DNA of 64,000 bases from Ignelater luminosus (GCA_011009095.1 VTPC01089669.1:558001-622000), one strand, 5' to 3'. Positions 22,164 to 36,215 are shown, numbered from the stretch's first letter. Notes: generated by a model from the sequence alone, not told the origin. Program-made: numbers and translations.

Positions 22164-25100
22164 ATGTGAATGGACATTGTGTTGACATACATTCCCAAAT
22201 TGTATCACAAGGTTTACATTATGTTCCAGGACCAAATAGTTGTACTTTATGTATTTGTGACAAAGGTGGCCCAAAGTGGTGTAAATCTGTTTTATGTTCA
22301 CAACCACAGGTAAAATAAGTGTGTACTTAATTTGTTAAAATGCAGATGCTTAGTTACTTTTCACAGTCGAGCAAATTTAAAAAGTATACAAGTTGAAACC
22401 AAAATATTCATGTGTGTATGAACTGTGTATGTTGAATAAAAACATAATTGTATTAGCAAAATTAATGCTCTGTTACTTGCCACTAACGAATTATTACTTT
22501 TAGAACTGTAAATCTTTTCAACGAGGAAATTCGTGCTGTGAGTTTAAATGTCTGGACGATATATTAACAGCCAATGATACTTACAAAGATACATATGATT
22601 TAGCATTGAGACTCATTGCTAGTGCTGTGTTTGTTATTTTAACATTATCATTGTTATTCTTTGTTATTCACCGATTTCGTAGACATAAGTTACAAGTTAG
22701 ACAAAATAGACAACTTGGTGAAGATCGAAGAAGCTTGAATAGTATTGGATACATTACAGGAAGTTTAGGTTATTTACCAGGAAGCATAGGGTAAGTAAAA
22801 AAAACTGATAATTTTTTATTTACATACCATTTCTTTTAATATTGACCATGCAAAAATCTGCACCCCTCTGTAACCACAGTGATGGCAGCTTAAACATACA
22901 AAATGAATTTTTTTTGAAAAGTGTGTTAAAATTTTTTTCTTTTATTTGTTTAAAATATGGTTGTAACTCTTGTTTTATATATCAAAAAATACAGAATGGT
23001 CAAAAAGAAACCTTATCGTGGTCAGCTTTGAAATTAAAAATGTGTGACAGCGCTTAACATATTATAGCTATAAACATAGTTTAATAAATGACAAAATTAG
23101 CTGTCAAATTCTATGGTTACTTTTTGAAAATACTATAAAACCCTTCATCTTCAAATTGACCATTGCGGAAATATTCTTCTAATAAATAAATTTCTTGCTC
23201 TTAACACTATTTTCTTTTAAATTATGCAAAACTTAAAATCGAAAAGGCAATTTTAAACAAATTTAAAAAAAATACTTGACAAGACCTTGGCAGTTAACAA
23301 GTGCACATTAATTTTAATTTACACTACATTTTTCAATCCAAGGGTGACCATGATACTTTCTTTTGGAACTCTCAGTATTTGTCTTGTAGTGATAAATACT
23401 AAATGAAAATGAACCAGTGGTTTTGTTTTATTAGGTTGGCAATAAAAATCATTATGTTACGCAATCAGTAATGTTCATTTTGTTTTATTAAGAATAAAGC
23501 AGAAATAAACTTGCAGTAGATTAACCCTCAGAATGCTGCTGTCATTTTAACTAACAAGGCTACGATTTTCTTGGCTTACCAATACAATTAAAAATTATTT
23601 CATTTATGCCCATCAGACCTAATATCAAGAATAATCAACAAATTTGTTTATTTTGAAAAATTTTGTGACTCCAAATGGAAAATGGTTTCTCATTCTTAAT
23701 ATTTACTAATCCTACCAGTGGCAGCTGGTGACTGGAGACTGCAACTGGCTGTCTGATTGGCTTGTCCATGCATTTTACATGTAAAGCAACCAATCAAGTG
23801 ATCTGCAATTGTTATAAAGTTAGGTCATCGGCCACTGCTAACCCTTCTATAATGTATGCATAATAGGAATTTTAAGATCTTATCCCAATTGTTTTAGGTA
23901 TCTTGGGACTGGAAGCAATGATCTTGAATTTCAGTACGAAGAATCAAACTCCCATTATTCCCTTTGGAAACCTCATGGTAACTATTTCCCTCGTGGAGAA
24001 GCCCCACCACCTTACGAAGAAGCAATTCGAAGTGCTCAAATAGATTCTAATGTAATTGATAGTCAGACAGTTGTTACAAGTACACCAAATGAAGTTAGTG
24101 TACAACCACATCAACTTAGACCATCTCAAAATCAATCAAACTCTGTTCAGTGTAGGCATCAGCATTTAACAAATAGATCAACTAATAATAATAATAATAA
24201 TAACAATAACAGCAACAACCATAACAACAACAATAGTAATAATAATAATCATAATAATAGTAATCAAGAATATGCCAATGTTACTATAGAAACTGTAAGT
24301 ACGCAACATGTTGAGCCATTAGTAAAATTGGAAAAGAACCTTACATCTAATCTAACATCTAAATCACAAATTGAAACAAGAAGTAATCGTAGTAGTACTT
24401 CGCAGGATAGAAATATTAAATATTGTGCTTCCACGGAAAAATCAAAATCTTATGAAAATATAGTGAATCGAAAGAATGAAAAACCAATGATTAGTTCAAG
24501 TTCAGAACGTAGGAATGTTAAGCATAAATCACAAACTCCTACAGAGTACGAACGATTACATACAGATAAAAATAATTTCAAGTTTCATAAGTATGAAAAT
24601 ATAATTCTAAGAAATTCTGTTCCAAAAGAATCTCAATCTTATACCAGAAAAATAGATAAATCTCATATAGAAAACAATGTTGAAACCTGCTACGAAAATT
24701 TAAATCCCGGATATGAAAATACAAGACATAAAATGTTACCACATTTCTCAGAATATCAAAGTAAACCATTATCTCGTATAAAAGAAAACAAAAATAAAGA
24801 TAATATTCATTTTTCAATTGAAAATAGTTTAAGAAGGGAACTAGATAAAACGTGTTTTGGTGAAAAGTCTGAAAATAATTTAAGAAGTTTAGCAATGTTG
24901 AAAGAGTATACAGATATGCCTTTACATCGTACTTTACCAAAAAATTTGAAAGAATTGACAGTATCTGTGAGTTCAAATAGTGAATACATACCTGGTGATA
25001 TATTCAGACGATTGGAATCTGATAGTTATACGCATAGAACTTTACCCAAACAATTAAGTAATCATGATGCAGTACTTTCTGTAAATCTGGTGAAATCTCA

Positions 25101-28100
25101 AATTAATTTGTCTGAAAGCTTTAATAAAGATTGTACTTCCTTAAAACCACATGATTTTGAATCTGCATCTTCTTCTCGTGTTGGTCTTCTTGAGAATAAA
25201 TCTGAAGAGAAACTCAAAATCAGAGATGATGAACGTAGTTTTATTTCATATCAGTGTTTATCATCATCTCAGGATGAAGATGATTACAGGTAATTTTGAT
25301 AATAATGAATATGTCAACATTTTTATCAGCCCAAGGGAGAATCTGGGTGGGCACAGCCACTTAAAATCTACTGTGCTCACTCAGAAAAGTCTATTTGTTT
25401 TGCATGTATATTTTCAAAAGTACTTCTTCCTTTTTGATCAAATTTTTGAGGATAGCGAAATAGAAGTCCTGAAACGTTAGATCTGAAAGGACTACATATC
25501 TGTAGATAACAGAGCAAGGGGAGAAAGAACGAAATCAGGCATCTTTGTTATTTTGGAAATTTGGAAAATTTGTTGACTGTACTTGTCATGGTATGCTCGG
25601 AGGCACCCGTTCTAGCTGTATTTTAGCTTTTGCATTTTTGACTTTGTAGACTACCTTCCAGGAAAACAAAATGTATAGAACCTCTTTTTGTGCCTAGACA
25701 AGTTTCTGGAATCGCGCTGCGCTCTTCATTCTGAGAAGAAGTTACAAATTTCTAAAGCGGACGTTTAATGGGTGGGTGGGTGTGTTTTTTCTGATTTTTG
25801 TTATCTTTAATTATTATTTATTTTAATTATAATTATTGTCAGTTTCCTTTGAAAAATTCTATAATTGCAAGGGAATCCATATATTTTGTTATCTCTTGTA
25901 TAAGGTTGTTGTAAAAATGCAATGTCAATATTTTCATTATACATAAATTGCCATAGGGTATACAGTATCTTTTTTGATTTTTTGCAGATTTATTTGCACA
26001 CATTTAATGCCTTTTCAAAGATTTTTTATTATTACAATAATTTATTAATTGTATATTTTTTATAATTTAATTTTTATATTTTCATAATAGTAGAATTCTC
26101 TTGCAAAAGAAGTCGTGCTTAGATTTAAAAATCTTGCTCACAGAGGAAGTTCTAGGCCTTCAAAGAGAGGTGTACATGTAAGAGTCGGTGAATTAAATCA
26201 ATACTGTAGTAAAAAAGGCATCTTAACTGCACAAATCATGATATCAAATTTTATTAAGATTGGTCAAGTCATTGTGGTGCTGTTAAAAGATAAGGAAAAA
26301 TTTTCCTCAAGTTTGATGACTTATAAACCAAAGACTAAACACTTTTTACCTAACTTTTTTCGACAAGTTGTTATCGTTTGATCATTATCATTATCGATGT
26401 TATTTTCAAGCTGCCCTGTATGTTTTTATTATTTAAAGTTAATTGATAATCGATTTGAAAAAAACGTTTATTTTTGTTGAGAAATGTATTACTACATTTT
26501 TTAAATAAATTTCCAAAGTTAAAAACAGTGATAAAGTATCTGCCAAGCAGCCTAAAGAAACGAGGATTATAAAACTATCAAATTTATAACAGTAATAGTA
26601 GTAAGAAATATGATACACAAGTTGTAGATAAATCTAATAAACCTTTAATGTTTATAAACAACATTTATTTCAATTTTCTTGTTGGTATAAGTAACCATAC
26701 TTTGCAGTCTGTTGAGCTGTCTACTATTGGGACATCCCTCTAGCTTGTACAAGCATATGGCTTTCGGCCAATGCGTACTCCAGTTATAACCATTTTTCAT
26801 TTTGATCCCTCTTGCTCTCCTTCTATCAGGTGATTAATGAAAAGCTCTTGCCAAAAGTCTTTGACTTTCCAGGATTTTTTAAAAAGGTTTTATTCGTCAT
26901 TTTTGATATTCAACACAATCCATTTGTCAGGTACAATGTCATTATGTCATAATTATAGTAAATCTATAGATCACTGCAAACTGATTCTACTTGTTCTATC
27001 CCATATCAAATTCTGAGTGACTTGAAGTAACTTGTGTATTTGTCAGTATTCAATTAATATGATATAGAATACAGTGTTTTTGAAAATAGTAAGAGATACA
27101 AAGTTGGCCAAATTTAAAAGAAGTTTATTTTGAAGATCGATTCTTTGTTTTTGTTTCTTCAAAAAAATCCATGTGACTTTGTGTCTCTTATGGTTTGCTA
27201 GATCCCAATGGTGAGCCTTGAATTTGAAATACACTGTACAGAGGGTGTTTAAAAAACACGGTAAATTTGCAGGGTAGTTTTATCACAGACAAATATTCTT
27301 TCTTAATGGCATTCTGCTCAATTTTGTTTTGTTTAGATGTTATTGTAAGTTGAAAGTTAAGCAAAAATTAATTTTATGCAACCTTTGTTCAATTCACTCT
27401 TTAGTAGCATTCCACGTATTATTCAGGGGACTTGAAATTTGTGCTTAGTGATGTTGCACCTGATAAGTTTTTGATTCAAACTAACAGCTGCAAGTTATCA
27501 CTGATTGTGAGTTAACGTATCAGTCAATTGACAATATGAAATACATAGCACATTAAAACTGTAATAAAGTACAATAAAATAAATTAAAAAGTGCATCCTA
27601 CTTCAGTGCAATATTAAAATCAAGAATTTATTATCTTGAAAATCCAGAAGAATACTCATAAATATGAAAACATATGCTATTCCCCAAAAAATATGAAAAT
27701 TATGTAACTGTTTTGTCCTTGTTGGTATGCATCAGTACAGGATAACAGCAATCAATGGCTTATCATTCTTTATAGGAACACATACTAAGTAACCAAGGTC
27801 ATAGGTACAGATTTATTTTATTTATAAATAGATTTTACTGAAATTTGAAATATGCATTGTTAATAAATGCAATTCTTTTGTAGATATTAAATTTTTATTT
27901 CCATGGTTACTAAAAATTCAAATATTATGTCTTAATCTAGACAACTGAATCAGCTTTCCTGTTTCATAATTTTGCTGGAACCTATAAAGTCCAACATTAC
28001 ATCAAACTGTTTGTCAGAAGTTTTTTCTGCCCATGGTTTTTTGTTGTTTATATTAAGAAATTCAGAATTTCAGTTATTATTTATTTCAATTGTAACGAGT

Positions 28101-31100
28101 GGTATTACAGAACACCAAAATCAGCATGAATTGAATGATTTCAATTTTAATTATTAACCATAACAATTGTTACAAAAATATTTAGAGAATACACGTGAAA
28201 TAACAGAAAAATGCATTCACTAGGATATAGGTACTAGCATCAAATACAAATTAAATCTTCATGCATGCAAAGGATGACAAATGATCCAGGATATTCATTT
28301 GAAAAAATTAAATAGAATAAATAATATTAACATTTCTTTGTTGGCCATTCCATATAACAAGAGGATGTAAATAAATAAATATTTTTTAAGAAAAATAAGA
28401 AAATTGTCTCTTATCAAATTAAACCAAACATTGTACAAAAGAATACAAATTAATATTTTCACAAAGGACGAGATGATTGTCTGGAGATACAATGGTCAAT
28501 GCTTAAAGTTTATTTGTTGAATATAGAAGCACAGTTGCTTAGCAATATAAACAAGTTAAAATGTTCCTTTTGTCGGCAATGCTCAGCATTCAAAACTAAC
28601 CAGTGATTAATTCCACCAATCTCTGTTAAACAGAAACGGCAGAGTAAATAATGTGCCATCAAAAAGTGAAAAACTTAAATTGGTGATTTATTTATTTTTT
28701 GTATTTGTCACACTGATAATTTAGAAATAGTTGTATATAATTTGTTATTACCCATGTATGTCTTTCATTCCATAGGTTATGCAGATTTGAATTCTTTTGA
28801 TGGCGCATTAGTTGCAATACATTTATAGTTTAAAAAAATGCATGAAAGGCTAAAATTATTAAGAATCACAGAATCTTTTTAACTCATTGTATATAAGAAA
28901 TAGAACTGTGGAGTAATTTACATAGAGCCATTCCCAAATGTAGTAGAATTCCAACCAGTTTCTGGGTTTTCCCTTTTTAATTACGTGTATTAAACAATGA
29001 CAGCAAATGTACACAACTCAATACTCTACATTCAACACAGTATCTATTTAAAAACATTAGAATATTGTACATAATTTTCATAATTTTAGGGGAGGAATAT
29101 AATGGTGGATGATGATCAAACAAATAAACATTTTTAAGATAATTTATTTATTAATTGGGTTGGAATAAGTTCCAGAAGATTAGTGGGTGTTTTTAAAGTG
29201 AATTCAAAATTGTAGTCTTTTTCCATGTCCCAAATTATTGTAAAATTCTTATTTTACTGTTTTAGTGAAGTTTTATTATTTACAATTTCATAGTCTTCAA
29301 TTTTCTTGCATTTTATCTTTGATATTCTGCTTCCTCTTGTAATAGAATTTTGAATGAACTGAGGGAATTTCTACTTCCATTAAGATAAGCAGTAATATAA
29401 TTTTAATCTTTCGATACTTCAACAACAATAACACAATTACATACATTCTTTTTTCTCATGTATGAAATTATGCTATTAGATGCATGCGTAGTTATAAGAA
29501 GAAAATAAAAATAGATGTCTAATCCCCTTAATGTAACAAATAATGTAGTATATTTATTAGAAGATGCTTTTCGACAACCTGTAGAAGCTGTACTAAATTG
29601 TTTTGCAGAAGTGAATGTGAAAATTGTAAATCATCTGAAATGATAAATGTAGAAGATGAAGAGGGTGATGTATTTAATGAAACAATGACTTTACAAAGAA
29701 GACCAGAAACAAGCGAGGAAGTTCCTTACTATCGTACATCACTTACACTGCCTACTCAAATTAGAAAACCAAGGTAAGAATTCCAGCAGATCTAATTTAA
29801 ATAGAATTGAAGTAAAACAGCATTAAAAAATTGATTCTAATTTACTAAAAGTACAGATATGCTTAACTAAATGCTTTATTTTTAATAAGCCCTATATTTT
29901 CTTAATATTCTACTTTGTTCTGAAAAATGTTCAAATTCTAAAAAAAATTCTATTATTCTTTTTAAAGACTTAATTAGTATAATTTTGTTTTAAATGTTAT
30001 TTATTGGGGTTATTAGATTTCTTTTTAACCTGCAGCATCATAGTAGAAATTTTCTATTTTACAGAAGTTCTGCTATATTTGATGTTGCATCTAAAACCAA
30101 ACTTTGTTTAACAGTTTGTTTTTTAACAGGATACTGTAATATTCCATGCACCTATACTTTATTAATAAAAGTACCCATTTGCCTACAGTTTGTGTGTGGT
30201 TTAATCAATTTTAATAATCTTTCAAAACACTCCTCATCCATTTTCAGGTAATTTTTTCATATACTTCAGTTTGGAAAATTTTTTGTGGTTTAACAACCAC
30301 TCCTCATTCTATATGTTTTCATTTTTCTTAAGTATGGGCGTCATTGTTAAGTGCAGCAAAATCAGAAATAATGTGTTGTTTAGTTTTTTCTGTTACAGTG
30401 CTTTCACTTTCATTTAATCTCATCCTGAATAATAACAATAAATAGCATTAAATCTAAAAAAGTATTTGAAATCGAACATTTCCACAGCTTTGATTAACTG
30501 CTGCACTGTGCATAAGTGATGCAGGTCTCGGCCTATTCAATCAATGTGTGACCTGCTTCAGTACTGATTTTCCGTTCTGAACTGACAGTTCCTGGACTGC
30601 AGGCATACTGTAGGCAAATGGCTATCTTAAGTCACCTGAATCTTGAATAAAGAATTTTTCTTCTGCAGAAAGACACTCTGTGGTGGTACAATGGCTTCTT
30701 TCAGTCAGTAATCTAATGAAAACAAAGATAATAGCAACTTCTGTTGTTGAAAAAATTTAAAAAAATGTATAAATACTTTTGGAAAGTCCTGTGTCACAGA
30801 TCCGAATAACTTATTTTGACTAATTAGTTGACTATTCATATAAATAAAATTTTTGCCATTTAATTTTTTATAATAATTATTATAATAATGATAAATACAT
30901 TTATTCTCCAATTCTTCTTGATGTTAACATTTCTATAAACTTGTTGCTTGTGATAATCCATAATTTTAAGAAATATTTTTATGTATTCTGTATGATGGAA
31001 TTAACATGATCCTTTTGCACAGGGTGTTAACTACTGACATTAATTTGAATGGTAGATTTTGCATCATTAATAAAGTCGATTGCGATATATGCAAACTTTC

Positions 31101-32153
31101 TAGATTAAAAATTAAAAACTGACCTATCATAATATAAAAGAGCATTTGTTTGAGTACTACTGGCTGACGTGTAAACAAACGGTCCACAGTTCTGCAAATA
31201 GCAAAAATGCAATAAGATGAAACACCACCTTTTGCTTTTCATTTACACACCAACAATAAAGTCACACAAATTAGTAATTTAATAACACTAAACAGTCACA
31301 CTATACAGGAAAAAAAATAATAACGATAATCGATGTCTAGGGATGACAACACTCGATAAAGTATCATTATTTTATCTTACGAAAAGAATTTATCTGCTAC
31401 CTTATTATTATTTTAGTTCTTTATTGTTGCACTATGCCCTCATTAAAATCGTTTATTTTAGAATCAGCAAAATTTGTTTTATGGGTAGTAACTATCCTGC
31501 TGGTGTATACCAGTGACACCAAACTATTTTCATTTTAAAATTTTGGCATGTCTTTGTGCCTTTATTATGCACTTTAAACCCATCATTGTCAACTAATTCT
31601 CTTTCTTTTTGCATGTTCTACCTACCATTTAAATTATACCAGTAGTTTACTAACACCCTGTATACATATATTTACCCTATAGTGTAAAGCACTGAACTTT
31701 AAAAATTATGCTTATTTATGAAAACTAAATGATTGTACTTGGAATTAAGAGCTAAGAATTTTTGTTTAATTTGTTAAGATAAAGTTGTAAATTTGGTTAA
31801 CAGCACCTTTAATCATTCTGTCCCAAGAAGCCATAATGACAACCCAATACTGGCATATAGCTGCCTACAGAGTGAGTTTGTTTATGGCTCAATTTTTTTA
31901 ATCCATGATTTAGAAGAAATTTTAATTGACAAAAGGATATTGTTTTGTTATACTAGCATCGAAAGTCCTTTAATGGAAATTCACTAAGAGTAGCAAAGAA
32001 AATGAAATTGAGCAATAGCATTAAACAAAGTATATGTAGTTTACATCCTTGAATACAATTTTTTACTATTGTAGGGCTGTGACTCCGAATCCAAGTCGTA
32101 ATGGATGGTTCATGGCAGTGCAAGAAACTTCAAGTAGCGAGGAGTCTGAATAA
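22164..32153 (+). CDS. VWC-domain single-pass membrane protein, DGCR2/IDD-like (5' exon missing)
   Basis: Five exons join in phase: 22164-22309, 22504-22790, 23898-25289, 29609-29773 and 32075-32153. They encode about 688 residues; the first exon needs one more base from an unseen upstream exon, presumably carrying the signal peptide. Order: a VWC domain with ten cysteines (GHCVD, SCTLCICDKGGPKWC, NCKSF, SCCEFKC); a transmembrane helix (LIASAVFVILTLSLLFFVI) followed by basic HRFRRHK; then a long cytoplasmic tail. The tail has YITGSLGYLPGSIGYLG, a WW-ligand motif PPPYEEA, an Asn-homopolymer tract and a Ser-rich region, and ends ETSSSEESE. Exon 3 is unusually long (1,392 bases) and lies wholly in the tail. 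The match to DGCR2/IDD-type proteins is by architecture from memory. The function is not established here. Confidence 0.8.
23716..23837. mobile_element. Diverged copy of the palindromic hAT MITE (intronic)
   Basis: It begins CAGTGGCAGCTGGTGACT and ends GTTAGGTCATCGGCCACTG, with the same CTGATTGGCTTG/CAACCAATCAAG core as the element at 20437. It sits in the 1.1-kb intron of the VWC gene. The flanks match imperfectly (ctaatcctac against ctaacccttc), so the target duplication is decayed. Confidence 0.75.
24178..24265 (+). repeat. Coding Asn tract (AAT/AAC microsatellite)
   Basis: In frame within exon 3 of the VWC gene. It encodes a run of nine Asn followed by Asn/Ser/His mixtures in the cytoplasmic tail. 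Mixed AAT and AAC codons suggest age or selection on the protein. Confidence 0.85.
27072..27236. mobile_element. 165-bp TA-flanked MITE (intronic)
   Basis: The left end CAGTGTTTTTGAAAATAG and the inverted right end (CAGTGTATTTCAAATTC) are flanked by TA (27070-27071 and 27237-27238). An internal block beginning agagatacaaagtt matches blocks at about 35104, 43204 and, inverted, 36166. This marks a dispersed family. It lies in the intron 25290-29608. Confidence 0.7.
31020..31660. mobile_element. Tc1/mariner-like MITE with CAGGGTGTTA ends (intronic)
   Basis: The left end is CAGGGTGTTAACTACTG..AATTTGAATGGTAG. The right end, inverted, is CAGGGTGTTAGTAAACTACTGG..AATTTAAATGGTAG. TA follows the right end; the left flank reads CA, so the duplication is decayed. 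It lies within the last intron of the VWC gene. Confidence 0.65.
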
Positions 32154-32391
32154 TATATACATAATATATATTTTTTTTTAGTATTTACACATGTTGAACT
32201 TATCGTTATTTTTATAATATGAGTAATATTGTTTTATAATCAAATTGTTTTGTCGAATATGAATCACAAGTAATTCTTAAAATGAATTCTAAAAGGTCAA
32301 TTAACAGTATGGAAAGTTTTAAAGACTAATCTTAAAATTGATAAGTTTTCTGAAATTTAAAATTTATTTTGGCCATTTTTTTAAATAAATA
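32154..32391 (+). other. 3' UTR of the VWC gene
   Basis: AT-rich sequence after the stop. An AATAAA at 32383-32388 lies three bases before the end of a MITE, so the original downstream polyadenylation region may have been displaced by the insertion. Confidence 0.4.
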
Positions 32392-33523
32392 CAGGGTGTA
32401 TTTGAAATGGCAAAAATATTTGTTATTCCCTGTCAAAAAACAAACAGAAAATTCCCATACCAATTTGCTGTTGACTGCATATTTTCCAAAAACTTTAAAC
32501 TTGGCAGTACTGTATGATTAAAAAAAATAAAGATTAAAAGAACTAAATAGTTGAAAATCCTTGATAGCATGATTAAAAAGTTATAATATTTTCATTAAGT
32601 TGTGTTTTGATTAGAGTTTATGCTTCCTATCTGGTCAAAATAAATTTGATCTTTTTATTAGATCAAGGATCATTTTCAAAATTCAACCATGCTACTAAAA
32701 TACCTAGTCTTTCCTCATAAAATACATTACTCAATATAATTTATACGCTTTAACGTGGCAAAATTCCCAACTTTAAATGCAAAAGTTCACCAAGCGAACT
32801 CTCGCTTTACTTCTGATTTAGATGATATGTCACTTAACAAAATTTATTATGTCTGTGCATTAGGAAATATAAAGACATTATATTATTTGATTGATTTACA
32901 GGTGTAAGGCCCTTTTTTTAAATAAAACTATGTTTTTTCTGTCCAAGCTTTTGTTTATTATTGGTTTGAAACTTCTTCAGGAAGTATTGTGTATATAGAT
33001 CATATATACGTAAATTAATTAATGTTTAATTGTATAAAATAAAAAAATTTTAATAAAAAATTGTTTATTTTGAAAATTTTCAATGAAGGAAAAAGCGCCT
33101 CAAAAGAACTGAAAATTACAACACCACTTACAAAGGCGAGATAAATCAGCAGTTGTCACTTGTTCGAAAATGACAGTAAAGTTACATAATTTATTTGAAA
33201 AATGCAGTTTTCTTTCTTTACAGTGGTAATGTTGCAGTACTTAAAAATCATTGCTAGCAAGGAATCTGGCATTCTAAGAAGTGGATTTACTAATACGCTA
33301 GTACAAGAAATCATACAAATACTGTTTAGTTAGTTTTATTTACGTTCAAACTTGACTCAAATAGTAATATTAAACTGCATTTATCAACAATGCAAAATCA
33401 AGCATGACATTTACAACCTCTAATAGCTCCAAAAAGCAGTAAATTGGTATAAAAATTTTTTATTTATTTCTAAACACAGAATAAAATACTGTAAACATTT
33501 TCCATCATTTCAAGTACACCCTG
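32392..33523. mobile_element. 1.1-kb non-autonomous element with CAGGGTGTA ends
   Basis: The left end CAGGGTGTATTTGAAATGG and the inverted right end CAGGGTGTACTTGAAATGAT are flanked by TA (32390-32391 and 33524-33525). The inside is AT-rich with no transposase. It directly abuts the VWC gene 3' end. Confidence 0.75.
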
Positions 33524-33525
33524 TA

Positions 33526-35053
33526 TAAATAATATGTTGATGACATTAAAACAAAAATTGCCCAACTTTCTACAAAATATTGGATAGATATGTTTGAATA
33601 TTAGTAACACGTATAGCTTTATATACAGTGTGTTTGGAATGAATAGACACAAGTGCATATCTCTTTTACTATTCATTTTACAGAAAAACATTAGGAAAAA
33701 TTCCTAATTTAATAAATATCATCATAATTAGCTTTTAGTTTTCTTTTATAGGGTGTTCTCTAACAATCGAAAAGAAGGGTGGTCAGAAATTTAACTAAGA
33801 AACTTTCTTTTTTGTCTTGAAAACGTGGAATTGAAATATACTCTTCTGCATGGATATTACTGTACGATGCCTACATTTTCCTGCATTTGTATAGTTGATA
33901 CAATCATCAGGAGCAGAGATAAAAGTATGTTAATTTGATCAATCTCTTAAATCAACTTAATTTAGCAAAAAAAGTTGTTTTTATAGCTTCCTTGTGGAAT
34001 GTCTCATTTTCTAATAAAATGCTTTTCCTTAATTCTTATGTTCATTAAATTGTATCTAATGAAAACCTTTATCAAAGCTACTTGTAGTAGGAATGCAGGT
34101 CATGAAAACTAATGTAAAACATTCAAATAACATCTTGTATAAAAGTTTGGTATTAATTAAAAAATAGAATGTGTTTGGGAATGCATCACTTTTGAGAAAC
34201 TTGCCCGGAATGTGAACCCTATCAGATCATTTTCTGATTGCTTGGGTAGTGGTAAACAATCATTTTAAATTGTGTGTGGATATGTATGAATGAGTATTTA
34301 TGTGTGTATGTGTGTGTGTGTGCTTTTTTAAATTTAAAGCTGTATATGTGTTCTAGAGTGTAGGTGCTATCCTTGTTAAAAAGGTTTTCTAGGTACAATC
34401 TTATCAAAATAAGATTTCTGAAAACGAGGTTTTATAATAAAACAATACACTTCACAAAAAATTACAATACTGTTTGCTGAATTAGGGCGGATTCCAGTAA
34501 TGTCAGAGTTATTGATGTTTTTAGTGATGTAACATATTGTGTTTATGAACATCAACAGGTAGGCATCTTACAGTTATGAGTTATGTCCATCAAAGAAGCC
34601 TTATATCAGTAGAAGAAGCTATAACATTGAGTTTTGACATCAGTAAATTTTAAAATAATTCAATTTTACTCAAACTGTACATCCTATAAAAGTAAAGTAG
34701 TAAATAAAGTGTAGTTTCCAAATATGACAAACATATTGATTTGCCCAGTGGTATAACATATCTTTTTTAAAAAAATGTATCTCCCACCTGTGATGGGATC
34801 ATTGAGAAATACCTGTAAAATAGTAGAAACCTTACAATAAAAAGCACACGAGATATTGAAAAAAGTTTTCTGTTTAAATATTTTTCATTTTAACAGGTGG
34901 GAAACACTCTACTGAAAAATTGAGAAATTAATTAGATAATAATATTGCTCTTATTAAACTGAGGATTTTATCTTAATAAAGCTATTTTGCAAAATGAATA
35001 TTATAAAGGATATGCATTTGTGTCCAGTTATTCCAGAGAACCCGTATATACTA
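33526..35053. other. Gene-free stretch between elements
   Basis: No gene is supported. Element-end-like fragments (tatacagtgtgtttgg at about 33624 and atagggtgttctc at about 33749) suggest further decayed members of the local TA-flanked families. Confidence 0.35.
34301..34322. repeat. (TG)n microsatellite
   Basis: A short TG run in intergenic sequence. Confidence 0.8.
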
Positions 35054-35055
35054 TA

Positions 35056-36213
35056 CAGACTATCTTTTTATGGCTGGTACACTAAAGGGTTCTCGTAACA
35101 CATAAGAAATATGAAGTTGACTAAATTAGAGAAAAGTTGCTTAATTTGGAGATCAATTTATTGATGATTTTGTTTTTTTCAGGAAATTCCACAACTTGCT
35201 AATTACAGTGTAACATGCATATTATGTATACTGATAGAAGTACACTCGGTTATAGCATACTTAGCTGATCCCAACTTAGTTCTAATAGAAAGCTTAATAA
35301 TAGTTGACTGTTATAATATACACATATATTATGTACTTCTGTTATAACATACATGAAATTTGGTCCCTGTAACGCATAGTTTTGTTTATAACATACTTTT
35401 CTTATCATCTAATGCGAAGGTTAAATGCCACTTAAATTTAAAAACAAAATGGTGTGAGATTTAATTTCAAATGTTGATCAACATTGACGTATTTGGAATT
35501 CAGCAACCGCTTGTGTGTTTCGTACCTTTCTAGAATGCGTCTAAACAACGCCGCCGAGTTTGTGACGATTCCATGAACAGCATTCAGGTAGTGATGCAGT
35601 ATACTATCTGGAAATTATTGACGACAACAGTCTTCAAATTTCTTTAATGGTAGAAAATTATTTATACCATTGTAAGCAAATGCTTATTACTGAGTTTTAA
35701 TATAAAATAAACTGTTTCGGTGTATCTATAAAAATTTATGTACCGTGTTATGAATAAAACGTTTCTATCTTCTGGCATTTACATTTATCTATAAACATTT
35801 ATTACACTTATGTGCTGTATAATAAAGATTAAAACGTTTTATATGCATTTTCTGGCATTTTTCTCTTTATAGCGAACTTTGATTATAACGTATTGTTTCT
35901 TTTGGTCCTGACTAGTATGAGTTATACTGTATTCACTAAAAACGAAAAATCTCTAAATTTAAAATATGAAAACAAGGTTTTTGCAATTGTTTATTCAACT
36001 ACAAAGTAGCACCCAAAGGAAGCCTTCTTAAATGGAACGCCTACTTGATTTCGTTCTTGCAAATATTCAATAAGCCATGGTGTTTTTTTGGAAAAAACAA
36101 AGTTACCATTAAACTGTTCTCTAGAATAAACATCTTCTTTCTGATTTAACTGACTTTGTATCTCGCATGGTTTACGAGAACCCTTCAGTGAACTGACTGT
36201 AATAAACAGTCTG
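35056..36213. mobile_element. 1.16-kb TA-flanked element (CAGWSTGTTT family)
   Basis: The left part is CAGACTATCTTTTTATGG..CACTAAAGGGTTCTCGTAA. The right part, inverted, is CAGACTGTTTATTACAG..CACTGAAGGGTTCTCGTAA. TA lies on both flanks (35054-35055 and 36214-36215). Further inward both arms carry the agatacaaagt-type block shared with 27089 and 43204. It contains a second candidate element at 35243-35929. Confidence 0.75.
35243..35929. mobile_element. Candidate nested pogo/Tigger-like element
   Basis: The left end is CACTCGGTTATAGCATAC with TA before it. The right end, inverted, is CAGTATAACTCATAC with TA after it. The gttataacatac-type subterminal sequence resembles Tigger termini. The ends match only moderately. 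Confidence 0.45.
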
Positions 36214-36215
36214 TA

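Noticed and set aside
24578-24976. 132-codon minus-strand open frame
   Set aside because: It lies antisense within the well-supported coding exon 3 of the VWC gene.
26115-26381. 88-codon plus-strand frame in a VWC-gene intron
   Set aside because: No domain, no splice signals that would join it to the flanking exons, and no similarity noticed.
35990-36166. 56-codon minus-strand frame that looks protein-like (ends KKASFGCYFVVE)
   Set aside because: It falls in the inverted arm of a repeated TA-flanked element whose other copies do not keep the frame.
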